From DATAUD01 sp036268455 (GTDB lineage: Bacteria; Verrucomicrobiota; Verrucomicrobiia; Limisphaerales; Palsa-1400), in NCBI GenBank assembly GCA_036268455.1, contig DATAUD010000105.1, positions 1-64,000 of the forward strand: DNA of 64,000 nucleotides, written 5' to 3'. Below the pieces are notes generated by a model that saw nothing but the letters and a program-made list of their open reading frames with translations, was not told the origin of the DNA and did not search any database. Below, one piece after another: positions 17,658 to 27,900 of the stretch. Position numbers and translations under genes: made by a program. How positions within the stretch are numbered: the stretch's first letter is position 1; each line of letters opens with the position of its first letter.

Positions 17658-18656
17658 ATGATGAATCCATTTTCAAGCTATTTCGCTTCCGCTCTGGCGC
17701 TGGCCTGCGCAGTTTGTCAAGTACATGCCGACGGCCTTCTGCTGGTCGCCAACAAGGGCGAACATACCATGGGAATTATTGACCCCGTGGCGGGCCGGCA
17801 ATTGGCCACCGTTCAGGAAGACGGGATCACCGGCCATGAACTCGTTGCGTCACCAGATGGCAAGCGAGCCTTCGTGCCCATTTACGGCAATTCCGGCGTG
17901 GGCAAACCGGGGACTGATGGAAGCTTGATGCGAGTCATTGACATTGCGTCACGGCAAATCGTTGCCACTGTCGATTTTGGCCACGGAGTCCGTCCGCACT
18001 GCGCGGTAATCGGCCCGAAAAACGGATTGTTGTATATCACCACGGAGTTGGATCACTGCATCACAGTGATTGACCCGGCCACGCTCAAAATCATCGGGAA
18101 GATACCGACCGGTTCCCCGGAATCGCACATGCTGGCCATTTCACATGACGGCACGCACGGTTACACCGCCAATGTCGGACCCGGCACCGTTTCCGTGCTG
18201 GACATGGCAGCCAAAACCTTGCTGGGCATTATTCCAGTTTGTAAAACGACCCAGCGAATCGCCATTTCCACGGATGACAAATGGGTGTTCACCGCGGACC
18301 AGGGTAGTCCGCGTCTTGCGGTGATCTCGACGGCTGACAGCAAGGTGGACCATTGGATTCCGCTTTCCGGAGTAGCCTACGGCACCGCGCCCACGCCAGA
18401 CGGACGGTGGCTGATCGTCACCGTGCCACGCGGGCCTAAACTCGACATTGTGGACTTGCAGGCGAATAAAGTCGCGAGCACAATCGACGTGCCCAAAGCC
18501 CCGCAGGAAGTGGTCGTGCGTCCAGACGGCGGAGAAGCCTATGTCTCTTGCGACGCAAGCCTCAAGGTTGCCGTGATCGACACCAAGGACTGGACTTTAA
18601 AGAAATTGATCGACGCCGGCAAGGGAGTGGACGGCCTCGCCTGGGCTCAGCAGTAG
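17658..18656 (+). CDS. Secreted YVTN-type beta-propeller protein
   Basis: 332 residues with a signal peptide (SSYFASALALACAVCQVHA). There are about seven repeats of the form LLYITTELDHCITVIDPATLK, YTANVGPGTVSVLDMA and VFTADQGSPRLAVIST, characteristic of YVTN/40-residue propellers and lactonase-like folds. Catalytic activity is not evident. It may be a surface or periplasmic binding protein. It starts ten bases after the dehydratase, so it may be the last gene of the operon. It converges on the TPR gene with a 4-base gap. Confidence 0.85.
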   Translation: MMNPFSSYFASALALACAVCQVHADGLLLVANKGEHTMGIIDPVAGRQLATVQEDGITGHELVASPDGKRAFVPIYGNSGVGKPGTDGSLMRVIDIASRQIVATVDFGHGVRPHCAVIGPKNGLLYITTELDHCITVIDPATLKIIGKIPTGSPESHMLAISHDGTHGYTANVGPGTVSVLDMAAKTLLGIIPVCKTTQRIAISTDDKWVFTADQGSPRLAVISTADSKVDHWIPLSGVAYGTAPTPDGRWLIVTVPRGPKLDIVDLQANKVASTIDVPKAPQEVVVRPDGGEAYVSCDASLKVAVIDTKDWTLKKLIDAGKGVDGLAWAQQ

Positions 18657-18660
18657 GAAA

Positions 18661-19614
18661 TTATTTGACAATCTTTTTGGCCTCGCCGGTTTTTCCTTCG
18701 GCGATGAGGACCGTGGCCAGCAGCCGGCGGGTCGATTGTTCCATGGGATTGGAAGGCTCGACCCGATCAACGATGGAAAAAGCCTTGCGGGCATTCTTCT
18801 CGGCGTCAGCAAGTTTTCCGTCCCCCAAATAGGCTCTAGCCAGATTAGCCAGGGGCGCGGCGATGACGCTGGAAGGATCAGTGTATTCCAATTTGTTCAA
18901 CTCAATGCAGCGAAGAAATGCGATTTCCGCCGGACCAAATTTCTTTTCCTCATATTGACAAACGCCTAGTTGGTTGAACACGGAGGCAACCGCCCTTCGC
19001 GAGGGCACGAGCACGGAGATAATCGGCAGTCCCCTGCTGGAAACCAGCGTGCGGTATTGGTGGGCCTCCATGGGTCTGATCGCTTTGAGGAAATTGGTTT
19101 CGGCGATCGCAAGATGGCTCTGCTGAAGCTCAAGATCCCCGCGTTGCGCATAACAGACGCCCATCGCGTACGAATAATGGCCGCATTGTTCCAGAACAAT
19201 CGCGGTGGCACGCTCCAGCGCTTCGTTGCCATTCTGGAAATCCTTTTCATAGCCCGCCATTTCCACGTATTGGAGCAAGTCGTCCGCGACTTTAATGTCA
19301 TTGGTTCCAAGCCGCTGGCCGTCAGCGTCGGCGAGCCGTTTGTAGGCCATGGCGGCAAATCCGAAATGACGCAACCGATTGGAAGCAGCGGCCAGGGAAC
19401 GAAAAGTTTCTGCGTAGCGCGCATCTTTCGGCCCGAATTTCTCCGCGAATTTGGACGCTTCCACGAACAGTGTTTCGGCGGTGGCATAATCATTTTTCTT
19501 CAGCGCCTTGTTCCCTTTGTGATCCAGCCCCTTCCATTTCGCGGCGTCATCATCAGCGCTGGCCACAAGGATGACCAGAAGAAGAAAAAGGATGCTGGTG
19601 AGCCGGGCGTTCAT
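18661..19614 (-). CDS. Secreted TPR-repeat protein
   Basis: About 317 residues. The signal peptide LTSILFLLLVILVASA is followed by helical tetratricopeptide-like repeats: WKGLDHKGNKALKKNDYATAETLFVEAS, then YAETFRSLAAASNRLRHFGFAAMAYKRLAD, and near the end LANLARAYLGDGKLADAEKNARKAF. No enzymatic domain is seen, and a scaffold role is likely. The second ATG (19614) has GAGG six bases upstream, whereas the first (19620) abuts it, so I choose the second. It follows rpoC by about 110 bases on the same strand and could be co-transcribed. Confidence 0.8.
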   Translation of the reverse strand: MNARLTSILFLLLVILVASADDDAAKWKGLDHKGNKALKKNDYATAETLFVEASKFAEKFGPKDARYAETFRSLAAASNRLRHFGFAAMAYKRLADADGQRLGTNDIKVADDLLQYVEMAGYEKDFQNGNEALERATAIVLEQCGHYSYAMGVCYAQRGDLELQQSHLAIAETNFLKAIRPMEAHQYRTLVSSRGLPIISVLVPSRRAVASVFNQLGVCQYEEKKFGPAEIAFLRCIELNKLEYTDPSSVIAAPLANLARAYLGDGKLADAEKNARKAFSIVDRVEPSNPMEQSTRRLLATVLIAEGKTGEAKKIVK

Positions 19615-19724
19615 GCGCATCCTCGCATGAAAACAAAACCGGATTTCAATTTACAGCAAATTCGCCAGAACCTGTTTTCGACAAGTTCCGGCGATTGCGG
19701 AATTCAATTTACTGGACGGCGCGT

Positions 19725-22700
19725 TTATCCCGCCAGCGGAGGTTGTTCGAGCAAGGGAAGCGCTTCGGGCTCTTCCGAAGGCAGTGGTTCGACCAGCGGT
19801 TTGAGATCCACGCGGCGATGGGTCATGTAGCCGGTTCCAGCCGGGATGATATGGCCCATAATCACGTTTTCCTTGAAACCGCGCAGGTAATCCACCTTGC
19901 CCATCGTCGCCGCTTCGGTGAGAACACGCGTGGTGTCCTGGAAGGACGCGGCGCTGAGGAAACTTTCCGTTTCCAGCGAGGCCTTGGTGATTCCCAGCAA
20001 AACCGGCTGCGCTTCGGCGGGCTTGCCGCCCATTTTCTCGACTCGCGAATTTTCCTTTTCGAACTCGATCTTGTCGATCTGTTCGCCCCAGAGGAAAATC
20101 GTGTCGCCCGGCTCGGTCACGCGAACTTTGCGCAACATCTGGCGGACGATGATTTCGATGTGCTTGTCATTGATCGTCACACCCTGAAGGCGGTAAACCT
20201 CCTGGACTTCGTTGACGAGATGCTCCTGCAATTCCTGCGGGCCGCAAATGTCCAGAATTTCGTGCGGATCGACAGGCCCTTCGGTCAATTGCTGGCCTTT
20301 TTTGACAAAGTCGCCCTTGAACACAATGACGTGCTTGCCAATCGGGATGAGGTGCTCCTCTTCCACGTTGGTTTGCGGGTCCTTGATGACAATGGTGCGC
20401 TTGCCACGAACACTCGGTCCGAAATCGACGATGCCGTCGATCTTCGAAATCTCCGAAGCGTCTTTGGGCCGGCGCGCCTCGAACAATTCCGCCACGCGCG
20501 GAAGTCCGCCCGTGATGTCCTTGGTCTTGGACGTTTTGCGCGGCGTCTTGGCCATCAACGTTCCCGCGACAATCTTGTCGCCTTCATTCACGACAATGTG
20601 CGCGCCGGACGGAATCGGATAATTCGCCGACGGTTCACCCTTATCGTTCATGATGACGATTTGCGGATGGAGGTCTTCCTTGTGTTCGATAATGACCATC
20701 GCCTCCTGCGCGGTGGTTTCATCGACTTCCTGCTTCATCGTCACGCCCTCGATAATATCGACGAATTTGATCTTTCCGGCCTTTTCCGAAAGAATCGGGA
20801 CGTTGTACGGATCCCACTGGACGAACGGTTCGCCCTTCTTCACCTTCCCGTTATTCTTTACAGAGATGACGGAGCCGATGACCAGGTTGTGCGTCTCCAA
20901 TTCCCGGCCGCTCTCCTCAGCCATGATGGAAATCGAGCCGTTTTTATTCAGCACGATGGTGTTGCCGTCCTCAAGCTCGACGAGGCGCAGATCGTTGTAA
21001 CGGACAATTCCGTCATACTTCGCCTTGATCTGCGGCTGCTTGAACACCTGCGACGCCGTTCCGCCGATGTGGAACGTGCGCATCGTCAATTGCGTGCCAG
21101 GCTCGCCGATCGATTGCGCCGCGATGATTCCCACCGCCTCGCCCCGTTTGATCATCCCGCCCGTCGCGAGATTCCGTCCGTAGCAGCACCCGCAAATGCC
21201 TTGCTTTGATTCGCACGTCAGCACCGAGCGAATGCGGACTCGTTCCACGCCCGAACTTTCCACCTTGCGCGCCTTGACTTCGTCGATCATTTCATTGGCG
21301 CGCACGATGACTGTTTTGATATCGCTCGGATCGACAATATCGTCGCAGCCGAGCCGCCCGTTGATCCGCTCGCTTAATTTGACAACTTCGTCCTCGCCCT
21401 CGTAAATCGCCTGGACCCAAATCCCGTTGCTCGTGCCGCAGTCCTCCATGCGGATGATCACGTCCTGCGCGACATCGACCAATTTGCGGGTCATGTAACC
21501 CGAATCGGCCGTCTTCAGCGCCGTGTCCGCCAAACCTTTGCGCGCGCCGTGTGTCGAGATGAAATACTCCAGCACGGTCAGCCCCTCGCGGAAGTTGGAC
21601 AAAATCGGTTTCTCGATGATGTCCCCGCTCGGTTTCGCCATCAATCCGCGCACACCCGCCAATTGCCGGACCTGCTGCCGGTTGCCGCGCGCGCCCGAAT
21701 CCACCATCAACGACACAGGATTGTATTCCTGTTTGCCGTGGTTCGTCTCGAGGGTCCGCAACATGACGTTCGCGATCTGGTCCGTGCAATGCGTCCAGAT
21801 GTCGATGACCTTGTTGTAACGCTCGCCCGGCGTAATGACGCCCTTGCGATATTGCTTTTCCACTTCGCTGATCTGCTTTTGCGCGTTGTGGATTTCCTGG
21901 TCCTTTTCCTTTGGAATGATCATGTCGTCAATTCCAATGGAACAACCGGAACGCGTGGCCGAACGGAAACCGAGTTCCTTGAGCTTGTCAAGCATTACAA
22001 CGGTCTCTTCGTGCCCGCACACTTTGTAACACGTCCAGATCAGGTCCCCGAGTTGCGATTTTCCGACAACCTTGTTGAAAAATCCCAGCCGCGTGGGCCA
22101 GATTTCGCTGAACACCACCCGCCCCACAGTCGTCTCGATGGCGCTGTGTTCGGTGTCACCGTAATTGGTCTTCGTCCCCTTGTCGGGATTCGCCAGACGG
22201 ATTCGCGTGTGCAACGTCACCGCGCCGTCGTTCAGCGCGAAAATGACCTCGGACTTCGATCCGAAGAGCATTGAAACCTTCTCGTCCTTCTTCGCCCGCG
22301 GCTCGGCTGTCAAATAATAGCAACCGAGCGTGATGTCCTGCGTCGGCGTCATGATCGGACGTCCGCTCGAAGGACTGAAGATGTTGTTCGGCGCCATCAT
22401 CAGCAGCCGGGCTTCCATTTGAGCCTCGACGGACAGCGGCACGTGCACAGCCATTTGGTCGCCGTCGAAGTCCGCGTTGTAAGCGGTGCAAACCAGCGGA
22501 TGAATACGAATCGCCTCGCCTTCAATCAAAATCGGCTCGAACGCCTGGATCGAAAGCCGATGGAGCGTCGGCGCGCGGTTGAGCAGCACCGGATGTCCCT
22601 TCGTGACTTCCTCCAAAATGTCCCAGACCTCGGGCGATTGCCGCTCGATCATCTTCTTTGCGGAGCGCACGGTGTGGACGTATCCCAATTCCTTCAGGCG

Positions 22701-23861
22701 CCGGATGATAAACGGCTCGAAAAGCACAAGAGCCATTTTCTTTGGCAACCCGCACTGATGCAATTTCAACTCCGGCCCGATGACAATCACCGAACGTCCC
22801 GAGTAATCCACGCGCTTGCCGAGCAAATTCTGCCGGAAACGCCCGCTCTTGCCCTTGAGCATGTCGCTCAACGATTTCAATGCGCGATTGCCCGCGCCCG
22901 TAACGGCACGGCCGTGGCGCCCGTTGTCAAACAATGCATCGACGGCTTCCTGCAACATGCGCTTTTCGTTGCGAATGATCACTTCCGGCGTCTTGAGTTG
23001 CAAAAGGTTCTTCAACCGGTTGTTTCGGTTGATGACGCGGCGATAAAGATCGTTGAGATCGGATGTCGCGAAGCGTCCGCCTTCCAGCGGAACCAGCGGC
23101 CGCAAATCCGGCGGAATCACCGGCAGCACAATCAGCACCATCCATTCAGGCCGCGTCTTCGAGGAATGAAACGCCGAGAGGAGCTTGATCCGCTTGGCGA
23201 TCTTCTTGCGAATCTGCTTGCTCTTGGTTTCCGTCATCGCGATCGCCAGGTGATCGACCTGTTTTTGGAGATCGACATTCGCCAGACCCTCGCGCACCGC
23301 TTCCGCGCCCATTTTGGCGACGAATGCGTCCGCGCCGTAAGTCTCGCGCGCCTCGCGGTATTCGTGCTCGCTGAGCAACTGATGCAGCTTCAGCGGCGTC
23401 GAACCCGGATCGATCACCATGTAATCCTCATAATAGATGACGCGCTCGAGATTGCGCGCCGTCATGTCCAGCACCAAACCCAGGCGCGACGGCATGCACT
23501 TGAAGAACCAAATGTGCGAAACCGGCACGGCCAATTCGATGTGGCCCATCCGTTCGCGGCGCACACGCGCCAGCGTCACTTCCACGCCGCAACGGTCGCA
23601 AACGACCCCGCGGTGCTTGATCCGTTTATACTTCCCGCAAGAGCATTCCCAGTCCTTCACAGGCCCGAAAATGCGCTCGCAGAACAAGCCGCCTTTTTCG
23701 GGCTTGAACGTGCGGTAATTGATTGTCTCGGGATTCTTCACCTCGCCCTTGGACCACGCCCGAATCGATTCGGGCGAGGCGACAGAAATTGCGACGTAAT
23801 CCACCTGGTTGACTTTGTCCAGGCCGAGCAATTCGCGGGCGGTTTCTTTAGAGCTGTTCAT
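19725..23861 (-). CDS. rpoC: RNA polymerase beta' subunit
   Basis: 1378 residues from ATG 23861; a TTG at 23885 also keeps the frame. The N-terminal zinc ribbon CSCGKYKRIKHRGVVCDRCG is intact. The catalytic NADFDGDQMAVH motif carries the three Mg-binding Asp. The second zinc site includes CESKQGICGCCYGRNLA. The trigger-loop and bridge regions (MMVDSGARGN-like, EPGTQLTMRTFH) are recognisable. The length is normal for a lineage without large insertions. It follows rpoB by 25 bases. Confidence 0.98.
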   Translation of the reverse strand: MNSSKETARELLGLDKVNQVDYVAISVASPESIRAWSKGEVKNPETINYRTFKPEKGGLFCERIFGPVKDWECSCGKYKRIKHRGVVCDRCGVEVTLARVRRERMGHIELAVPVSHIWFFKCMPSRLGLVLDMTARNLERVIYYEDYMVIDPGSTPLKLHQLLSEHEYREARETYGADAFVAKMGAEAVREGLANVDLQKQVDHLAIAMTETKSKQIRKKIAKRIKLLSAFHSSKTRPEWMVLIVLPVIPPDLRPLVPLEGGRFATSDLNDLYRRVINRNNRLKNLLQLKTPEVIIRNEKRMLQEAVDALFDNGRHGRAVTGAGNRALKSLSDMLKGKSGRFRQNLLGKRVDYSGRSVIVIGPELKLHQCGLPKKMALVLFEPFIIRRLKELGYVHTVRSAKKMIERQSPEVWDILEEVTKGHPVLLNRAPTLHRLSIQAFEPILIEGEAIRIHPLVCTAYNADFDGDQMAVHVPLSVEAQMEARLLMMAPNNIFSPSSGRPIMTPTQDITLGCYYLTAEPRAKKDEKVSMLFGSKSEVIFALNDGAVTLHTRIRLANPDKGTKTNYGDTEHSAIETTVGRVVFSEIWPTRLGFFNKVVGKSQLGDLIWTCYKVCGHEETVVMLDKLKELGFRSATRSGCSIGIDDMIIPKEKDQEIHNAQKQISEVEKQYRKGVITPGERYNKVIDIWTHCTDQIANVMLRTLETNHGKQEYNPVSLMVDSGARGNRQQVRQLAGVRGLMAKPSGDIIEKPILSNFREGLTVLEYFISTHGARKGLADTALKTADSGYMTRKLVDVAQDVIIRMEDCGTSNGIWVQAIYEGEDEVVKLSERINGRLGCDDIVDPSDIKTVIVRANEMIDEVKARKVESSGVERVRIRSVLTCESKQGICGCCYGRNLATGGMIKRGEAVGIIAAQSIGEPGTQLTMRTFHIGGTASQVFKQPQIKAKYDGIVRYNDLRLVELEDGNTIVLNKNGSISIMAEESGRELETHNLVIGSVISVKNNGKVKKGEPFVQWDPYNVPILSEKAGKIKFVDIIEGVTMKQEVDETTAQEAMVIIEHKEDLHPQIVIMNDKGEPSANYPIPSGAHIVVNEGDKIVAGTLMAKTPRKTSKTKDITGGLPRVAELFEARRPKDASEISKIDGIVDFGPSVRGKRTIVIKDPQTNVEEEHLIPIGKHVIVFKGDFVKKGQQLTEGPVDPHEILDICGPQELQEHLVNEVQEVYRLQGVTINDKHIEIIVRQMLRKVRVTEPGDTIFLWGEQIDKIEFEKENSRVEKMGGKPAEAQPVLLGITKASLETESFLSAASFQDTTRVLTEAATMGKVDYLRGFKENVIMGHIIPAGTGYMTHRRVDLKPLVEPLPSEEPEALPLLEQPPLAG

Positions 23862-23886
23862 AATAGAGAGTTTTCTGCTTTCCAAA

Positions 23887-26800
23887 TCACTTCAGTGCGC
23901 CCAACGCGTTGGTTTGGGTGGCTGCGGCTTGTTCGATTGGGTTCGAATAGCCCACTTTGACATCCATGGCCAGCGACTGCATTTCCTTGACCAGGACGTT
24001 GAATGACTCCGGCACGCCGGCTTCAAGGCAATTGTCTCCCTTGACAATGCTCTCGTAAATCCGCGTGCGCCCCTGCACGTCGTCGGACTTGACCGTCAGC
24101 AATTCCTGCAAACTGTAGGCCGCTCCGTACGCTTCCATCGCCCACACTTCCATTTCTCCGAATCGCTGGCCGCCGTATTGCGCCTTGCCGCCCAGCGGTT
24201 GCTGTGTGACGAGAGAATAAGGCCCAACGGCTCGGGCGTGAATTTTGTCCGCCACCAAATGGCCCAGCTTCATCATGTAAATGTAGCCAACCACAATTTC
24301 CTGGTCGAACGCCTCGCCTGTGCGGCCATCAATCAGTGTAGTCTTGCCATGTTCGGGCAATTTGGCCTCCTTGAGGTAGCCGCGAATGTTCTTTTCCTTG
24401 ATGCCGTCGAAAACCGGCGTGGCAAATTTCAATCCCAGCAAACGCGCCGCCCAGCCGAGGTGCGTCTCAAGCACCTGTCCGACGTTCATGCGCGAAGGCA
24501 CGCCCAGCGGGTTCAACACGATGTCCACCGGCGTTCCATCCGCCAGAAACGGCATGTCCTCTTCGGGCACGATCTTCGCCACAACGCCCTTGTTGCCGTG
24601 CCGTCCCGCCATTTTATCGCCGACGGACAGTTTGCGCTTGGAGGCGATGTAAACCTTCACCGATTTGATCACGCCGCTATCGACTTCCTCGCCGGCTTCG
24701 GCGCGTTCGATCTCCTCGTCGTGCTGCATTTGCAAATCGTCGAACTTCTTTTTGAATGTCCCGATGATCTCGCTGATTTTGTTGCGAATCGGCGACGGAT
24801 CGATCTCGATGCGATCATAAACCTGCGCCAGCTTGCGCAACAGGGTCTTGGTAATCTTGCGGTTCGCCGGGATGATGATCTCGCCCGTCTCGGAATTGAC
24901 GACGTCCAGCGGGATTTTCTCGCCGAGCAGGATGTTGCTCAAAGCCTCGGTCAATTGCTCGCGCAATTCGTCCGTCTTGACCCGGTGCTCGTCCTGCACT
25001 TCCTTGGCGTGCCTCTTGGCTTCGGGAGCGACTTTCGCCTCGATCTCCCGCTCTTTCTTGGACGACACTTTCACGTCCATGACAATCCCGTAAGTCCCCG
25101 AAGGAACCTTGAGCGACGTGTCCTTCACGTCCGCGGCCTTTTCACCGAAGATCGCGCGCAACAGACGCTCTTCCGGCGCCAATTCCGTTTCGCTCTTGGG
25201 CGTGATTTTGCCGACCAGAATGTCGCCCGGCTTCACTTCGGCGCCGATGCGGATAACGCCGTCGGGTCCGAGGTTTTTCAGGGCGTCATCGCCGAGATTT
25301 GGAATGTCGCGCGTGATTTCTTCCGGCCCCAGCTTGGTGTCGCGGGCGCCGACTTCAAATTCATCGATGTGAATGGAGGTGAACACATCGTCCTTGACGA
25401 TCCGTTCGCTGATGAGGATGGCGTCCTCGAAGTTGTAACCGTTCCACGGCATGAACGCGCAAAGAACGTTTCGGCCCAGCGCCAGTTCGCCTCCCTGCGT
25501 GCAGGGACCGTCCGCGATGACCTGTCCCTTCTTGATGACCTCGCCTTTGCTCACCAGAATCTTCTGGTTGATGCAGGTCGCCGCGTTGGAACGCATGAAT
25601 TTGCGGATCGGGTATAGCCAGATCCCGTTTGACGGGTCCGTCTTGAGTTTCTTTTTCGTCTCAGGAATTTTTCCGTCGGACGTAACAAGCACCCAGTTGC
25701 CGTTGATCGAGGCGACTTTGCCGGCCTCTTCGGCAACCAGCACGGCGCGCGAATCGCGGGCGACTCGTTCTTCCAGCCCGGTTGCGACCAGCGGCGCTTC
25801 CGTTACGAGCAAAGGCACGGCTTGCCGTTGCATGTTCGATCCCATCAACGCGCGATTGGCGTCGTCATGCTCCAAAAACGGGATAAGGCTCGCCGCCACG
25901 GAAACCAACTGTTTCGGCGAAATATCCATGTAATCCACACGCGCGGGCTCCACGTCGATGAAGTCCCCCTTGCTGCGGCAGGTGACGCGGTCGCCCAGGA
26001 AATTGCCCTTTTCATCGATCGGCGCGTTCGCCTGAGCGATGATGTAGGCTTCCTCGCGATCGGCGGTCAGATATTCCATCGCGGTCGTAACGCGGCCTTT
26101 TTCAACGCGGCGGTACGGCGTCTCCAGGAATCCAAAGTCGTTGACCTGCGCAAACGTCGCGAGCGACGCGATCAAACCGATGTTCGGCCCTTCCGGGGTT
26201 TCCACCGGGCAGATGCGGCCGTAGTGGGACGGGTGAACGTCGCGCACTTCGAATCCGGCGCGGTCGCGCGACAAACCCCCAGGCCCGAGGGCGGAGAGGC
26301 GGCGCTTGTGCGTCAATTCGGCAAGCGGATTGATCTGGTCCATGAACTGCGAAAGCTGGCTCCGGCCAAAGAAATCCCGGATGACCGCCGACAGCGCCTT
26401 CGGATTGATCAGTTTCTGCGGCGACATGCTTTCCAGGCTTTGATCGAACAGCGTCATGCGCTCCTTGACCAACCGTTCCGTTCGCGCGAGGCCGACACGG
26501 CATTGATTGGCCAGCAATTCGCCAACCGTGCGGATGCGGCGGCTTCCCAGGTGATCGATGTCATCCAGGCTGCCTTCGCCCTTTTTCAGGCGCAGAAGGT
26601 ATTTCGTCGCCGCCACAAGGTCTTCCTTGGTCAGGATTCGCGAGTCGCCGCCTTTGATCCCCAGCTTCTGGTTGATCTTGTAACGGCCCACGCGGCCCAA
26701 ATCGTAACGCTTGGCGTCGAAGAACAATCGCTTGATCAGCGCGCGCGCGTTGGCGGCGGTGGGCGGGTCTCCGGGACGCAACCGGCGATAAATGTCCTTG

Positions 26801-27705
26801 AGCGCCTCTTCCTCATTCTTGGTCGGGTCCTTCTTGAGGCATTTAATGACGATTCCGTCGTCGATGGTCGTATCCACCACGCGAAGCTTGGCGATTCCCA
26901 ATTCGGCGATCTGTTTCACAACCGCCTTCGACAGCGGCTCGAAAGCACGGGCGACAACGATCCCTTTTTCGGCGTCGATGGCGTCCTCGATCAAAACCTT
27001 GTTCTGGATGTCTTCGAGCTTCTCGGCCTCTTTGACCCCGAGTTCCTCGATATCATAGAACAGCTTGAGAATGTCCGCGTCTCCGCCGTATCCCAGCGCG
27101 CGGAAGAAGGTCGTCGTCAAGAATTTCCGGCGGCGTTTTTTACGGTCGAGATAAACGTAAAGCAAATCGCTTGTGTCAAATTGAGCCTCATACCACGAAC
27201 CGCGGTCCGGGATGATGCGGAATGAATAAAGCTCCTTGCCATTGGGGTGCAGCGTCTTCTCGAACGCAAGTCCCGGCGAACGGTGCAATTGGCTGACAAT
27301 GACGCGTTCTGCCCCGTTGATGACAAACGTGCCCTGGGGCGTCATCAGCGGCAATTCTCCCATGAAAACTTTTTCTTCCTTGGTCCCTTTTTCCTCCTTC
27401 AGAAGAAAGGTGACGTGCAAAGGCGCGCCGAAGGTGATTCCTTCGCGCAGGCATTCCAGCCAGTCGTGCTTCGGTTCGCCGATCTCGTAGCTATGAAAGC
27501 CGAGGACGCACTTGCCATCGTAACTTTCGATTGGGAAAACTTCCGTGAACACCGCCTGCAACCCGGTATTTTTGCGCCGGGAGGGCGGAGTATCGGTTTG
27601 CAGGAATTCGTGGTACGAATTGGTCTGCAATTCGATGAGGTTCGGAGGCGCGATGACCTCTTTAATTTTCCCGAAATGGACGCGTTCAGTTACTTTAGAT
27701 GGCAT
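23887..27705 (-). CDS. rpoB: RNA polymerase beta subunit
   Basis: 1272 residues. The rifampicin-pocket region SQFMDQINPLAELTHKRRLSALGPGGL is present and standard, as are HYGRICPVETPEGPNIGLI, the GRHGNKG and GVPSRMNVGQ loops, and the C-terminal GGKAQYGGQRFGEMEVWA. It begins MPSKVTERVHFGK. It is separated from rplL by 195 bases containing a strong hairpin, and precedes rpoC by 25 bases. Confidence 0.98.
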   Translation of the reverse strand: MPSKVTERVHFGKIKEVIAPPNLIELQTNSYHEFLQTDTPPSRRKNTGLQAVFTEVFPIESYDGKCVLGFHSYEIGEPKHDWLECLREGITFGAPLHVTFLLKEEKGTKEEKVFMGELPLMTPQGTFVINGAERVIVSQLHRSPGLAFEKTLHPNGKELYSFRIIPDRGSWYEAQFDTSDLLYVYLDRKKRRRKFLTTTFFRALGYGGDADILKLFYDIEELGVKEAEKLEDIQNKVLIEDAIDAEKGIVVARAFEPLSKAVVKQIAELGIAKLRVVDTTIDDGIVIKCLKKDPTKNEEEALKDIYRRLRPGDPPTAANARALIKRLFFDAKRYDLGRVGRYKINQKLGIKGGDSRILTKEDLVAATKYLLRLKKGEGSLDDIDHLGSRRIRTVGELLANQCRVGLARTERLVKERMTLFDQSLESMSPQKLINPKALSAVIRDFFGRSQLSQFMDQINPLAELTHKRRLSALGPGGLSRDRAGFEVRDVHPSHYGRICPVETPEGPNIGLIASLATFAQVNDFGFLETPYRRVEKGRVTTAMEYLTADREEAYIIAQANAPIDEKGNFLGDRVTCRSKGDFIDVEPARVDYMDISPKQLVSVAASLIPFLEHDDANRALMGSNMQRQAVPLLVTEAPLVATGLEERVARDSRAVLVAEEAGKVASINGNWVLVTSDGKIPETKKKLKTDPSNGIWLYPIRKFMRSNAATCINQKILVSKGEVIKKGQVIADGPCTQGGELALGRNVLCAFMPWNGYNFEDAILISERIVKDDVFTSIHIDEFEVGARDTKLGPEEITRDIPNLGDDALKNLGPDGVIRIGAEVKPGDILVGKITPKSETELAPEERLLRAIFGEKAADVKDTSLKVPSGTYGIVMDVKVSSKKEREIEAKVAPEAKRHAKEVQDEHRVKTDELREQLTEALSNILLGEKIPLDVVNSETGEIIIPANRKITKTLLRKLAQVYDRIEIDPSPIRNKISEIIGTFKKKFDDLQMQHDEEIERAEAGEEVDSGVIKSVKVYIASKRKLSVGDKMAGRHGNKGVVAKIVPEEDMPFLADGTPVDIVLNPLGVPSRMNVGQVLETHLGWAARLLGLKFATPVFDGIKEKNIRGYLKEAKLPEHGKTTLIDGRTGEAFDQEIVVGYIYMMKLGHLVADKIHARAVGPYSLVTQQPLGGKAQYGGQRFGEMEVWAMEAYGAAYSLQELLTVKSDDVQGRTRIYESIVKGDNCLEAGVPESFNVLVKEMQSLAMDVKVGYSNPIEQAAATQTNALGALK

Positions 27706-27862
27706 TTTAACCTCTGGTCAATTCTGGCGCGGGCCAGGTTCTTGTTTGGCGGAAACGGCGAAAGGCACGCTCTCTGGCATCCAGAAAACGCGCCGGTTCA
27801 AAAAATCCTCTCTTTAAGACGATGCTCGTTTTAGAAATCGCTCTTTGACGGTTTACCCTTGA

Positions 27863-27883
27863 GCGGCGGGGAACCCCCGCCGC
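27863..27883 (-). promoter_or_regulatory. Strong hairpin between rplL and rpoB (attenuator or processing site)
   Basis: A perfect 9-bp stem GCGGCGGGG/CCCCGCCGC with a 3-base loop lies in the 195-base rplL-rpoB spacer. It has no U tract on the minus strand, so it is not a classic terminator. In many bacteria this spacer holds an attenuator or an RNase III site that sets the ribosomal-protein to polymerase ratio. The same role here is inference. Confidence 0.45.
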
Positions 27884-27900
27884 CCCAAAATACACCATTA

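Noticed and set aside
22419..23960. 513-codon plus-strand frame over rpoC
   Set aside because: Shadow of rpoC. The opposite strand encodes the catalytic NADFDGD and the zinc ribbon.
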